Source: a virus. From it: a stretch of DNA of 20,388 nt. Made by a program: the position numbers and the translations under genes. Below are positions 1 through 6,156 of this stretch, in pieces. The notes under the pieces are model-generated. The model had not been told where the DNA came from and did no database searches. It worked only from the letters and a program-made list of their open reading frames with translations. Positions within the stretch are counted from its first letter, which is position 1, and each line of letters starts with the position of its first letter. Where the stretch lies: positions 1 through 20,388 of the IMG/VR virus record IMGVR_UViG_3300034682_000304. One strand, 5' to 3'.

Positions 1-125
1 ACGGTTCCACAGAGACGGAACAACGGTTCCTTGAAGGTGGAACAACGGTTCCGGATTCGCGGAACTGTAGTTCCAGCACTAAAGAAAACAATAAAGACAA
101 CTTACTAAATACAACTTCTAAAGAA
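1..125 (+). repeat. Iteron array plus AT-rich stretch: candidate phage replication origin
   Basis: Seen directly: the imperfect palindrome GGAACAACGGTTCC occurs at 17-30 and 39-52, a variant GGAACTGTAGTTCC at 61-74, and the right part of another copy (ACGGTTCC) at 1-8. The copies share the form GGAAC-N4-GTTCC and are spaced exactly 22 bp apart, about two helical turns, so they face the same side of the DNA. They are followed by an AT-rich stretch at about 78-125. Phage lambda has the same layout, with iterons inside the O gene followed by an A+T-rich unwinding region. I infer that this is the origin bound by the product of the gene in which it lies. More iterons may lie left of the window. 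Confidence 0.72.
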
Positions 126-593
126 GGTAAGTCGCCGCCGATGGCGGACGACTCAACTTTAAGGGAAGGTGCTGTAATTCAGGTTGGAAAGAACTGGGGT
201 GAGCAAGTTGATCTGGATACGGTGAACGCAATCTTACCCGTTCTGCAAAACACCCTTGGCGATCACTACCGTGCGCCGAACTTAGCGGCATGGGCCAATG
301 AAATACGGCTGATGCGACAGCAAGACAAACGTGCCCCTGAACACATAGCCGTTCTGTTCAAAATTGCTCATACGGATGACTTTTGGAAAGCGAACATTCA
401 AAGCCCAGCTGCACTGCGAAAGCATTGGGGCCGCATTGCAGCCTTGCACAACAGCCGGCGCAGCGGTTTAACCAATGGGCAGCACGGGATCACTCAGGGT
501 TTTGGCGGGTCAGTTATGACCGCTGAGGACTGGGGTGATATGTATCGTTCTAAAGGTGATGGTGTTCAGGGAGGCAGCAATGGCAACTCGTAA
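1..593 (+). CDS. Phage replication initiator (lambda O-like), 5'-truncated by the window edge
   Basis: This is the C-terminal part of a phage replication initiator that would bind the origin iterons and recruit the helicase loader encoded next. The frame is open from the first complete codon at position 3 to the TAA at 591-593 (196 residues visible). An ATG at 141 is internal, since the frame continues upstream without a stop, so the gene starts left of the window. The visible N-terminal third is low-complexity and is encoded by the iteron DNA. The C-terminal segment includes DDFWKANIQSPAALRKHW, which resembles the C-terminal region of phage replication proteins that carry a winged-helix domain in their N-terminal half. 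That domain would lie outside the window. The stop overlaps the start of the DnaC-like gene by 14 bases, as expected for an O-P type pair. Identification rests on this motif, the embedded origin and the neighbour. Confidence 0.7.
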   Translation, partial: GSTETEQRFLEGGTTVPDSRNCSSSTKENNKDNLLNTTSKEGKSPPMADDSTLREGAVIQVGKNWGEQVDLDTVNAILPVLQNTLGDHYRAPNLAAWANEIRLMRQQDKRAPEHIAVLFKIAHTDDFWKANIQSPAALRKHWGRIAALHNSRRSGLTNGQHGITQGFGGSVMTAEDWGDMYRSKGDGVQGGSNGNS

Positions 594-1347
594 ATCTGTG
601 TCTGATTTAATTCCTAACTCTTTGCTCTCACGGATCAAGGGGAATGCAAAAGGTGCTCAAGCATTTAATGCCAATAACTATGAGTCATGGCTGGCAGCAC
701 AGGCAAAAGCTGACAACTTAGAAATTAAGCGCAGGACCGAAATTGAACAGAAAGCCCGGTTGATCAGCCAGCTGATGAAGCGCAGCGGGGTTCAGGATAT
801 TTACCTGACATCTAGCTTTGAAAACTATTTTATCTATCACGCTGGCCAGACTGAAGCTGTTGCAAAGTGTCGTGATTACCTGGCGAATTTTGGTACCTTC
901 GGATCCGTCCGCAATATGGTTTTCAGCGGTACAACAGGCACAGGTAAAAACCATTTAGCCTCTGCGATCTGCAATGGCCTGATTGCTATGGGCCGAAGTG
1001 CTGTTGTTGCCACTGCTATGGAAATACAAATGCGGGTGAGAGCTTGCCGCCGTTCGTCCAGCCAAATGACTGAAGAGGAAGCGCTACGAGCGTTCTCTGA
1101 CTTCGACTTATTGGTTCTTGATGAAATTGAGCTTGGCAGTACTCAGGATAATGACGCGAAGATAGTTAACGCCGTGATTGACCATCGAACAGTGAAGCGT
1201 AAACCGACCATCGTTTTAACGAACCTCGCTGTTGAGGATTTTGCGGCTTTTGTTGGTGACAGGATCAATGACAGGCTGTGTGAAAGTCTTTATCTGGTTC
1301 AGTGTTACTGGCCGAGTTACCGCACTAACAAGCCAGCTGGTAAGTGA
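580..1347 (+). CDS. DnaC-like helicase loader (AAA+ ATPase)
   Basis: A 255-residue protein resembling Escherichia coli DnaC, which loads the replicative helicase DnaB at the origin. The Walker A motif GTTGTGKNH lies at about residues 117-125 and matches the DnaC form GxxGTGKNHLA. Walker B is LLVLDEIE at about 177-184. The C-terminal segment has the DRINDRL arginine motif at about 228-234 and ends with a WPSYR motif like the DnaC tail. I chose ATG 580 because it has a good ribosome site (GGGAGG at 570-575). An upstream in-frame start at 535 lies deep in the preceding gene and has none. Together with the O-like protein it forms an initiator and loader pair, the role played by O and P in lambda. 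Lambda P is not itself a DnaC homologue, so this phage uses the host-like loader type. Confidence 0.9.
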   Translation: MATRKSVSDLIPNSLLSRIKGNAKGAQAFNANNYESWLAAQAKADNLEIKRRTEIEQKARLISQLMKRSGVQDIYLTSSFENYFIYHAGQTEAVAKCRDYLANFGTFGSVRNMVFSGTTGTGKNHLASAICNGLIAMGRSAVVATAMEIQMRVRACRRSSSQMTEEEALRAFSDFDLLVLDEIELGSTQDNDAKIVNAVIDHRTVKRKPTIVLTNLAVEDFAAFVGDRINDRLCESLYLVQCYWPSYRTNKPAGK

Positions 1348-1355
1348 GGGGAGTC

Positions 1356-2570
1356 ATGCAGTCACTGTCCATTGTGATATCTGATGCGGCAATAACACGG
1401 CATGCGGCTGATGCTGATGTGAGTGAACTGCGTGATCAGCGTCAGCCGCTTTCCCTTCGCTACCGTTCTGGCCGTCAAAAGGCCACCTGGTATCTGGTGA
1501 TCTACCAAAACCGGACAAAGAAACGCCATCGCCTTGGCTACTGGCCCACGCTGAAAACCAAAGATGTAGTGGCAATGGTACCGGACATTCTGAGCAGGCT
1601 GACTGCTGGCCAAACTGTAAAAATAGGCACTTTTGAAACGGTTGGCCAGCTGCTGGAGTGGTACCGCGACAGAACAGCCAAGGAAGTAACGAAATCACCT
1701 GAATGGCGCAGGGCCGTAGAAAGCGCCATTGACGCTCATTTAATGCCGTTGCTTGGCGCGTTGCCTGTTGGCCAGCTTACAAAGGCTGTGCTTGATACTC
1801 AGCTGATCCTGCCTTTGGTCAACTCTGATTTAAAACCTTCGACCATGCGCAAGTACTGGGGAACGTTAAAAACAGCTGTAAAACTGGCTGCAAAGCTGGA
1901 GCTGCTGGCCTGTGACTATATGGCGGGGATGAAGTTTGTCGACCATGTAACGAAGCGGATCAAGCCTAAGGAAAGCCGGCTGCGTGTAACCAGCCTGCCA
2001 ATGGTGTGGGAGCAGTTGCAACGTGCTGCTGTAGATGGTTGGGCGCTGGTGTGGCTGATGCTGCTGTTTGGTACCCGCATTGGTGAGACCCGGCAATTAC
2101 GCTGGTCCTATATCGAGTTTACTGCAGGCATGCTGGCAATACCCGCTGAGATCACAAAGACCGATGTCACTCATGTACTGCCCATTACCATGCTGGCCAA
2201 AGAGTTTCTGGATAAGTTCAGGACTGTTCGCGAGTCATTCGGTATTTATTCCGATTTTCTATTTCCTGCTGGTACCGAGGCGATTAGTAGCCAGGCAGCA
2301 CAAAAGCATATTCAGCTGGTAAGCAAAGGCAAATGGTCTGCCCACGATTTACGCAAAATGGCCCGTTCAGCATGGGCAGAATTAGGCATTGATTACTGGA
2401 TGGCCGAGCGCTTACTGAACCACAAGCCTAAAGGATTAGATGCGGTATACATCAAAACCGAAGCGTTATCAGAGCGGCTGAAGGCGGTGAATGTTTACCA
2501 CGACTGGCTGATAAAGCAGGGTTTAAATGTAGGCACAGTGCAGGCATTAAAAAAAGTAGCGAATGCTTAG
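1356..2570 (+). CDS. int: Tyrosine recombinase (phage integrase)
   Basis: A 404-residue site-specific recombinase that would catalyse integration and excision between attP and attB. An N-terminal arm-binding-like region (about residues 30-85) precedes a core-binding domain (about 92-190) and the catalytic domain. The catalytic set looks complete: Arg 241 in GTRIGETRQLRW, Lys 268 in the ITKTDVTHVLPI hairpin, His 330 and Arg 333 in HDLRK, His 356 in LLNHKP, and nucleophile Tyr 365 in VYIK. ATG 1356 follows GAGGGGAG. A GTG at 1344 is in frame but overlaps the dnaC-like stop. The gene lies between the helicase loader and the RuvC-like gene, pointing the same way, rather than next to a phage-host junction. 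No attP core could be recognised in the 77 bases downstream. Confidence 0.9.
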   Translation: MQSLSIVISDAAITRHAADADVSELRDQRQPLSLRYRSGRQKATWYLVIYQNRTKKRHRLGYWPTLKTKDVVAMVPDILSRLTAGQTVKIGTFETVGQLLEWYRDRTAKEVTKSPEWRRAVESAIDAHLMPLLGALPVGQLTKAVLDTQLILPLVNSDLKPSTMRKYWGTLKTAVKLAAKLELLACDYMAGMKFVDHVTKRIKPKESRLRVTSLPMVWEQLQRAAVDGWALVWLMLLFGTRIGETRQLRWSYIEFTAGMLAIPAEITKTDVTHVLPITMLAKEFLDKFRTVRESFGIYSDFLFPAGTEAISSQAAQKHIQLVSKGKWSAHDLRKMARSAWAELGIDYWMAERLLNHKPKGLDAVYIKTEALSERLKAVNVYHDWLIKQGLNVGTVQALKKVANA

Positions 2571-2647
2571 CGGCCTTTGCTGGCAAGCGTTCCAGAGAAT
2601 TCAGATTTTTCAGCTGTGGAAACATGCAGCTAATCAAAAAGGGGTAA

Positions 2648-3121
2648 ATGATGCTGGTTGTAGGTATTGATCCGGACACCCAAAAGCACGGTGTTGCTGT
2701 AGTAAAGGACGGCATCATTCAGCAGCTTTACACACTGGGCAATAAGTCGCTTATTGAGCTTTTGAACGACCTGGCACGTCAGTACCAGCTGCGGATCAAG
2801 CTGGAAGATATCAACGCTTTCAAACCTGTGATCCAGGGCCCAGGGCAAAGCCGAAACCAGATGATGAAAATTGCTCAGAACATCGGCGCTGTTAAGTACG
2901 CTGCTGAGCTGTTAGTACAAGAGCTGTCTGCAGCAGGTTTCACTGTGGAAATGGTGTTGCCGTTGCAGGGCGCCAGAAGCGGTAAGAGGTATAACGCTGA
3001 TGCGTTTAACCGGCTAACTGGCTGGCAGGGCAAAAGCAATGCTGATAATCGGGATGCGGCCATGATAGCGCTGTATGGTCAACCCAAAGGAGGTATCAGT
3101 GGCATTTTCACCGGCAACTGA
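2648..3121 (+). CDS. RuvC-like Holliday junction endonuclease
   Basis: A 157-residue RNase H-fold resolvase of the RuvC type, expected to cut four-way junctions formed during phage recombination and replication. It has the first acidic motif VVGIDPDT (catalytic Asp 8), an acidic residue in KLED (Glu 53) and the closing DNRDAAMIAL motif with two aspartates three residues apart (133 and 136), the D-x-x-D arrangement of RuvC. The length is close to cellular RuvC (about 170). Two consecutive ATG codons (2648 and 2651) follow AAAAAGGGG, and either could be the start. The gene begins 77 bases after the integrase stop and its 3' end overlaps the start of the next gene. Confidence 0.82.
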   Translation: MMLVVGIDPDTQKHGVAVVKDGIIQQLYTLGNKSLIELLNDLARQYQLRIKLEDINAFKPVIQGPGQSRNQMMKIAQNIGAVKYAAELLVQELSAAGFTVEMVLPLQGARSGKRYNADAFNRLTGWQGKSNADNRDAAMIALYGQPKGGISGIFTGN

Positions 3122-3395
3122 TCTGCAGCAGCTGGCCCTGCTATTTGTAGCCACCTTTGGCAATGTGTTCCTGCTGGGTTTAAGTAGCCAGTTTGTTCGC
3201 GATCAGAAAATTGCACAGGCCTTTACCATCAGCTGGGGGATCAACTGGTGCCAGTTCCTGTTCGCCCGGATATCAGCAAACACGACAGACGCTAATCTGG
3301 CTCTATTCGTCAGTGGTTGGGGCGGTTCTCTGGGCATTGTTGCAAGCATCCTGTTTTATCGCTGGTACCAGGCGAGGGTTAAGCGCCATGGTTAA
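3099..3395 (+). CDS. Small phage inner-membrane protein of unknown function
   Basis: A 98-residue protein predicted from GTG 3099, which has a strong ribosome site (AAAGGAGG at 3086-3093). An upstream in-frame ATG at 3075 lies inside the ruvC-like gene without a comparable site. It has hydrophobic segments at about residues 9-30 and 67-92, a central part that may be a third (about 40-56), and a basic tail (RWYQARVKRHG), so it is probably an inner-membrane protein with a cytoplasmic C terminus. It overlaps the resolvase gene by 23 bases and the next gene by 8, so it belongs to the early or middle operon. I do not recognise a functional family. Small membrane proteins of this kind occur in the ninR-like region of temperate phages. 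Confidence 0.65.
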   Translation: MAFSPATDLQQLALLFVATFGNVFLLGLSSQFVRDQKIAQAFTISWGINWCQFLFARISANTTDANLALFVSGWGGSLGIVASILFYRWYQARVKRHG

Positions 3396-3639
3396 AGAGC
3401 GAGCCAACTTGCATGGTGGTTCGATTATTCGTGCAGCCAGAAAGTACAGGGGGTTGACACAAGAGTGTGTTGCTGAGCTTTATGGCGTGACTTCCAGAAC
3501 TATCAAAAACTGGGAAAACAAGCACAGCGAACCAACTTTTGGCACCGTTCAAGCCATCTGTGAAGATGTATGCAAAATAGAACTGATAGACGCTATTGTT
3601 ATGACTTTCGATGAACAAGAAAAACAGGTGGCAGCATGA
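3388..3639 (+). CDS. Small Xre-family helix-turn-helix regulator
   Basis: An 83-residue DNA-binding protein. The HTH spans about residues 12-40: IIRAARKYRGLTQECVAELY, then GVTSRTIKNWEN, a typical lambda-repressor-like fold with the recognition helix around SRTIKNWE. There is no peptidase or dimerisation domain, so it is not a full-length CI repressor. ATG 3388 is chosen because the protein then starts directly before the HTH. A longer reading frame to 3193 only shadows the preceding gene. It overlaps the upstream gene by 8 bases, and its stop overlaps the start of the Q-like gene as ATGA at 3636-3639, which suggests translational coupling. Its position directly before the late regulator suggests a role in timing, but the targets are unknown. 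Confidence 0.75.
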   Translation: MVKERANLHGGSIIRAARKYRGLTQECVAELYGVTSRTIKNWENKHSEPTFGTVQAICEDVCKIELIDAIVMTFDEQEKQVAA

Positions 3640-3974
3640 CATTGAAAGAAGCGCAAGCCTTGCTTAGAGCATGGGGGAAGTTCTGGAGAAGTAAAGAGTA
3701 TGGAACTGGTTATGGTTCCACCTCGATTACTTATCAGATGATGCAAACAGGGCTTTTAGGGCAGGCGTGTAAATCAACGAAGCATTTGTTTATTCAGTTG
3801 AGTGAATCGCAGACTCCACCGTTGTGGATTCAAGATATAGACCGAGCTATGGAGGGGCTGACTGTTAATGAAAAAGCAATTATTCATAGATTTTATATAA
3901 AAAAAAGCTATAAAATAGATGCAAAATCATCGGTTTTGATACAAGCTGAAATAAAATTAGCATCAAGGTTATGA
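3636..3974 (+). CDS. Q-like late transcription antiterminator (putative)
   Basis: A 112-residue protein resembling phage antitermination proteins of the Q type. Its N-terminal half contains LLRAWGKFWRSKEYGTGYGS, like the WGRW...GYPS segment of this group. The second half (VNEKAIIHRFYIKK, then QAEIKLASRL) looks like the sigma-4-like helical segment with which such proteins end. The role would be to modify RNA polymerase at the late promoter so that it reads through terminators into lysis and structural genes. Position supports this: it is the last regulatory gene before the lysis cassette, with two terminators in between. The last third is visibly more AT-rich than the first. Similarity is modest, so the call depends partly on context. 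Confidence 0.6.
   Translation: MTLKEAQALLRAWGKFWRSKEYGTGYGSTSITYQMMQTGLLGQACKSTKHLFIQLSESQTPPLWIQDIDRAMEGLTVNEKAIIHRFYIKKSYKIDAKSSVLIQAEIKLASRL
3887..3914 (+). promoter_or_regulatory. Possible promoter for the AT-rich membrane-protein gene
   Basis: TATAAA at 3909-3914 (within TATAAAAT) is a good -10 match, with a weak -35 (TAGATT, 3887-3892) at 16 bases. It lies within the end of the Q-like gene, about 80 bases upstream of the moron. The region is so AT-rich that such matches arise by chance, so support is weak. Confidence 0.22.
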
Positions 3975-3993
3975 AAATTTGGAATGCGTGAAA

Positions 3994-4683
3994 ATGGAAA
4001 GGAATCAGTCTTTTAATTTGGCTTATTTAGCAGTTCTGGCGCCGCTGTGTATTGTGGTGTCAATACTTTACGACTATGCATACTTTAAAGTCTTTGGATT
4101 GAATATAAGCGAGATTCCATCGACTATTAACTCACACTTAAAAAGCTCTGTTGATATGTTGGCTTCAGTATTAATCTTAACTCTGTTAATGATTGTTTTT
4201 TCCGGTTTCAAAACTAGCCAAATGAACAATAGTGGAGATGTCACTGACAACAAATCGAAAGGGCTTCTTAAATTTTTTAAAACGAATGCTGTCGAAATTA
4301 TCATCCTAGGCTTGAGCCTCACGATAGGTTTTTTTTACGATAGCTGGCACTCTGTATATTTCTATTTAGTCAGTTTTTTTCTGTTTGTAAACTTATGTAT
4401 TGACTTGTCAATACCAAAATTACTTGAAGATATGGGGAAAAAAAATACAGTGGTTTTTATCGTTTTAATCTATGGTGTGATGATGCTTTTCGGTAAGGCT
4501 ATTTGTGATGCTATTGAAATAAAATATGGAAAAAGTGTTAGCAGTGTTTCGATTAATGAATGTAAACAATGCAACTTAATGAGAGTATATGACGATTATT
4601 TTATTTTTTGGGATGTTCAGGAAAAGAACGTAAAAATGATATCCAAAGAAAAAATAAAAACACTGGTTATTTCTGGAAGGTGA
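3994..4683 (+). CDS. AT-rich multi-spanning membrane protein, probable moron of unknown function
   Basis: A 229-residue protein from ATG 3994 (weak GGA site at 3981-3983; TTG 3979 and GTG 3988 are alternatives). Five hydrophobic segments are visible at about residues 9-31, 52-72, 100-116, 118-138 and 152-172. They are followed by a soluble C-terminal tail of about 55 residues with a CKQC motif (190-193) and alternating patterns that could be beta strands (VYDDYFIFWDV). A polar, asparagine-rich loop lies at about 73-95. Base composition is much more AT-rich than the flanking phage genes, it sits between the antiterminator and the lysis genes, and it is closed by a terminator. These are the marks of a moron, an accessory gene carried for lysogeny or host benefit. 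Superinfection exclusion or phage defence are possible roles, but nothing in the sequence proves them. I do not recognise a family. Confidence 0.65.
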   Translation: MERNQSFNLAYLAVLAPLCIVVSILYDYAYFKVFGLNISEIPSTINSHLKSSVDMLASVLILTLLMIVFSGFKTSQMNNSGDVTDNKSKGLLKFFKTNAVEIIILGLSLTIGFFYDSWHSVYFYLVSFFLFVNLCIDLSIPKLLEDMGKKNTVVFIVLIYGVMMLFGKAICDAIEIKYGKSVSSVSINECKQCNLMRVYDDYFIFWDVQEKNVKMISKEKIKTLVISGR

Positions 4684-4754
4684 ATACTTTTTCCTTTTTT
4701 TAATCGTCAAAACAAAGTAATTTTATCTAAGCTTGTCAGAGATGGCTAAGCGAG

Positions 4755-4780
4755 AACCCGCTCAAAAGGCGGGTTTTTTA
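4755..4780 (+). terminator. Intrinsic terminator 1 between the moron and lysis genes
   Basis: AACCCGC (4755-4761) pairs with GCGGGTT (4769-4775) around a 7-base loop, followed by a run of T to 4779. This is a canonical rho-independent terminator, 72 bases after the moron stop. Confidence 0.85.
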
Positions 4781-4806
4781 TTGCCCATACATAGCCTGTC
4801 CTATTC

Positions 4807-4836
4807 GCCCCACACTTGTTGTCTGGGGCTTTTTTA
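4807..4836 (+). terminator. Intrinsic terminator 2 directly upstream of the endolysin
   Basis: GCCCCA (4807-4812) pairs with TGGGGC (4824-4829) around an 11-base loop and is followed by a T-run (4830-4835). It lies 11 bases before the endolysin ATG, so late transcription coming from upstream must pass it. This fits a tR'-like site overcome by the Q-like protein. Confidence 0.7.
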
Positions 4837-4846
4837 TTGGTGAGTT

Positions 4847-5329
4847 ATGAAGAATCTGAAAGCCGCATTGTTAGCCGCTGGTATCAGTGGTGCTGTTGCT
4901 CTGTCAGGTGCTGTACTTATTGCTCCACATGAAGGAAAGGTGAACGAGGTCTATTTAGACCCGGCTAATATCCTTACCAGTTGTTATGGTCACACAGGCA
5001 AAGAGCTAAAGCTTGGCATGATCTTTAGTGATGACCAATGTCTTCAGCAGTTAGCCGGCGACTTGGTCGAGCACAATAAGCAGCTGTTATCTGCAGTTAA
5101 AGTGCCATTGTCTGAAGGTGAGCACGCAGCTTACCTGTCGTTCGTCTACAACGTAGGCATTGGCCAGTTCCGCAAATCAACGATGCTGGGAAACCTGAAT
5201 GAAGGTTTTCGGGTGTCTGCATGCAACCAGCTGATGCGCTGGATTTACATCAAAGGCAAAGAGTCCAACGGATTACGCACACGCCGTGCAGCTGAGCGAA
5301 AGATGTGCCTCAAGGATATCCAACCATGA
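4847..5329 (+). CDS. SAR endolysin (phage lysozyme, GH24 family)
   Basis: A 160-residue muramidase that would cleave the glycan strands of peptidoglycan. The catalytic triad spacing of phage lysozymes is kept: Glu 29 (PHEGK), Asp 38 (YLDPANIL) and Thr 44 (LTSCYGHTG). The N-terminal segment at about residues 6-26 is weakly hydrophobic and rich in Ala and Gly (AALLAAGISGAVALSGAVLI) with no signal-peptidase site. That is the signature of a signal-anchor-release domain as in the P21 endolysin: the protein is exported by Sec, held inactive in the membrane, and freed when the membrane is depolarised. ATG 4847 follows a weak GGTGAG. The stop overlaps the i-spanin start as ATGA (5326-5329). Cys 46 beside the triad could take part in the cysteine chemistry known for some SAR endolysins, but this is a guess. 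Confidence 0.9.
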   Translation: MKNLKAALLAAGISGAVALSGAVLIAPHEGKVNEVYLDPANILTSCYGHTGKELKLGMIFSDDQCLQQLAGDLVEHNKQLLSAVKVPLSEGEHAAYLSFVYNVGIGQFRKSTMLGNLNEGFRVSACNQLMRWIYIKGKESNGLRTRRAAERKMCLKDIQP

Positions 5330-5811
5330 AAATTAGTTTTACGTGTGCATTATTGATTGGCGCTGCCATAGCTATGGCTGGCTTAGGTTTGACAGTGTGG
5401 TCGCTTGATTCAGAGCTGACTACTCAAACCAACTTAGTAACTAAACTGGCAGGCCAGTTAGCCAGTAAGCAGCTGGAAGTAGACGGCCTGACCTCTGAAG
5501 TTAAAAACCTTAGTGACCAGGCTCAGGCTGCAGTGAATGAACAATTGCTGGTTGCTGGCCTGAATACAGAGCACCAGCAATCAGAAACCCAGATCAACGA
5601 ACAGCATCTGGCGGTGATGATTAACAGTAATGAACTGAAGGTATCCGAACATGATCCTACTCGTGCGTGGGCTAACGCTGCTTTGCCTGATGCTGCTGGC
5701 CAGTTGCTCTACCAGTCCAGTCGAAGTGCGTACGGTAACGGTAACAAAGACAGTAACGGTGTTGCCGCCGTCAAACTTTCTACAATCGGGCTGCGCACTG
5801 CGGCCCTTTAA
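5326..5811 (+). CDS. i-spanin (Rz-like inner-membrane lysis protein)
   Basis: A 161-residue protein with one N-terminal transmembrane segment (about residues 5-25) followed by a long periplasmic region. Its first part is helical and heptad-like (LVTKLAGQLASKQLEVDGLT, then SEVKNLSDQAQ), as in Rz proteins. With the outer-membrane partner encoded in the overlapping frame it would span the periplasm and fuse the two membranes in the last step of lysis. It starts in an ATGA overlap with the endolysin. The last 160 bases are also read in the +1 frame by the o-spanin gene, which constrains the C-terminal sequence and explains its low-complexity look. Confidence 0.8.
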   Translation: MKISFTCALLIGAAIAMAGLGLTVWSLDSELTTQTNLVTKLAGQLASKQLEVDGLTSEVKNLSDQAQAAVNEQLLVAGLNTEHQQSETQINEQHLAVMINSNELKVSEHDPTRAWANAALPDAAGQLLYQSSRSAYGNGNKDSNGVAAVKLSTIGLRTAAL

Positions 5812-5956
5812 CGGTACAACCAATCACGATCACCTGCAGTACACGCTGCAACTGATCACCGATATCAAGTTATGCGATACGGATGTGCAGCGATACCGCA
5901 AGTGGCGGGAGGCTCACGTATGCAAACAGGACACAGGCCCATGTCAGAACAAGTAA
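5651..5956 (+). CDS. o-spanin (Rz1-like outer-membrane lipoprotein)
   Basis: A 101-residue lipoprotein precursor starting inside the i-spanin gene in another frame. The signal peptide (MILLVRGLTLLCLMLLASC) ends in the lipobox LASC at residues 16-19. Cys 19 would be lipidated and, with Ser at +2, sorted to the outer membrane. The mature protein of about 83 residues begins with a TVTVTKTVTV stretch and LPPS and carries further cysteines (for example LCDTD, HVCKQ, GPCQNK). It extends 145 bases past the i-spanin stop, so the pair is overlapping rather than fully embedded. The start ATG 5651 gives a complete signal peptide. Confidence 0.82.
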   Translation: MILLVRGLTLLCLMLLASCSTSPVEVRTVTVTKTVTVLPPSNFLQSGCALRPFNGTTNHDHLQYTLQLITDIKLCDTDVQRYRKWREAHVCKQDTGPCQNK

Positions 5957-6156
5957 GCACACAGGTTTCGTACACCGCAGCTGGTGGCACAGTCCTATTG
6001 GGTGCCCTCGATCCGTCTGAGTGGGCCATGTTAATCGGCATCATCACGGCACTGGCAACCTTTGGACTGAACTACGTGATGCAAGTGCGTCGCGACCGCC
6101 GAGAGCAGCGCGAACACGAGGCTAGAATGGCACAGCTTGAGAAGGGCAAGCCATGA
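5941..6156 (+). CDS. Small phage holin, possibly pinholin-like
   Basis: A 71-residue protein starting at ATG 5941 within the end of the o-spanin gene. The start MSEQVSTQVSYTAAGG resembles small class II phage holins. A weakly hydrophobic Ala/Gly/Thr-rich segment (about residues 11-23) is followed by a clear transmembrane helix (28-47, WAMLIGIITALATFGLNYVM) and a highly charged basic C-terminal tail (VRRDRREQREHEARM), as in holins. The earlier in-frame ATG at 5872 would add unrelated sequence and is rejected. A SAR endolysin in the same cassette only needs membrane depolarisation, so this could be a pinholin of the P21 type. The gene comes last in the cassette, after endolysin and spanins, unlike lambda. 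Confidence 0.75.
   Translation: MSEQVSTQVSYTAAGGTVLLGALDPSEWAMLIGIITALATFGLNYVMQVRRDRREQREHEARMAQLEKGKP

Noticed and set aside
1-74. CRISPR-like reading of the 22-bp repeats
   Set aside because: The period is far too short for repeat plus spacer, and the location inside an O-like gene before an AT-rich stretch fits origin iterons.
1354-1698. Minus-strand ORFs opposite the integrase
   Set aside because: Shadow frames of a clear coding gene, without ribosome sites or recognisable domains.
2571-2647. attP in the gap after the integrase
   Set aside because: Only a weak 5-bp inverted repeat (AGCTG and CAGCT) is visible. Without the attB or the other att site no core can be supported.
4684-4754. 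Late promoter upstream of the tandem terminators
   Set aside because: TCGTCA with TCTAAG at 16 bases is too poor a match in an AT-rich stretch to list as a feature.
5872-5940. Upstream start for the holin gene
   Set aside because: It would add a polar segment that is simply the o-spanin gene in another frame. ATG 5941 gives a typical holin N terminus.
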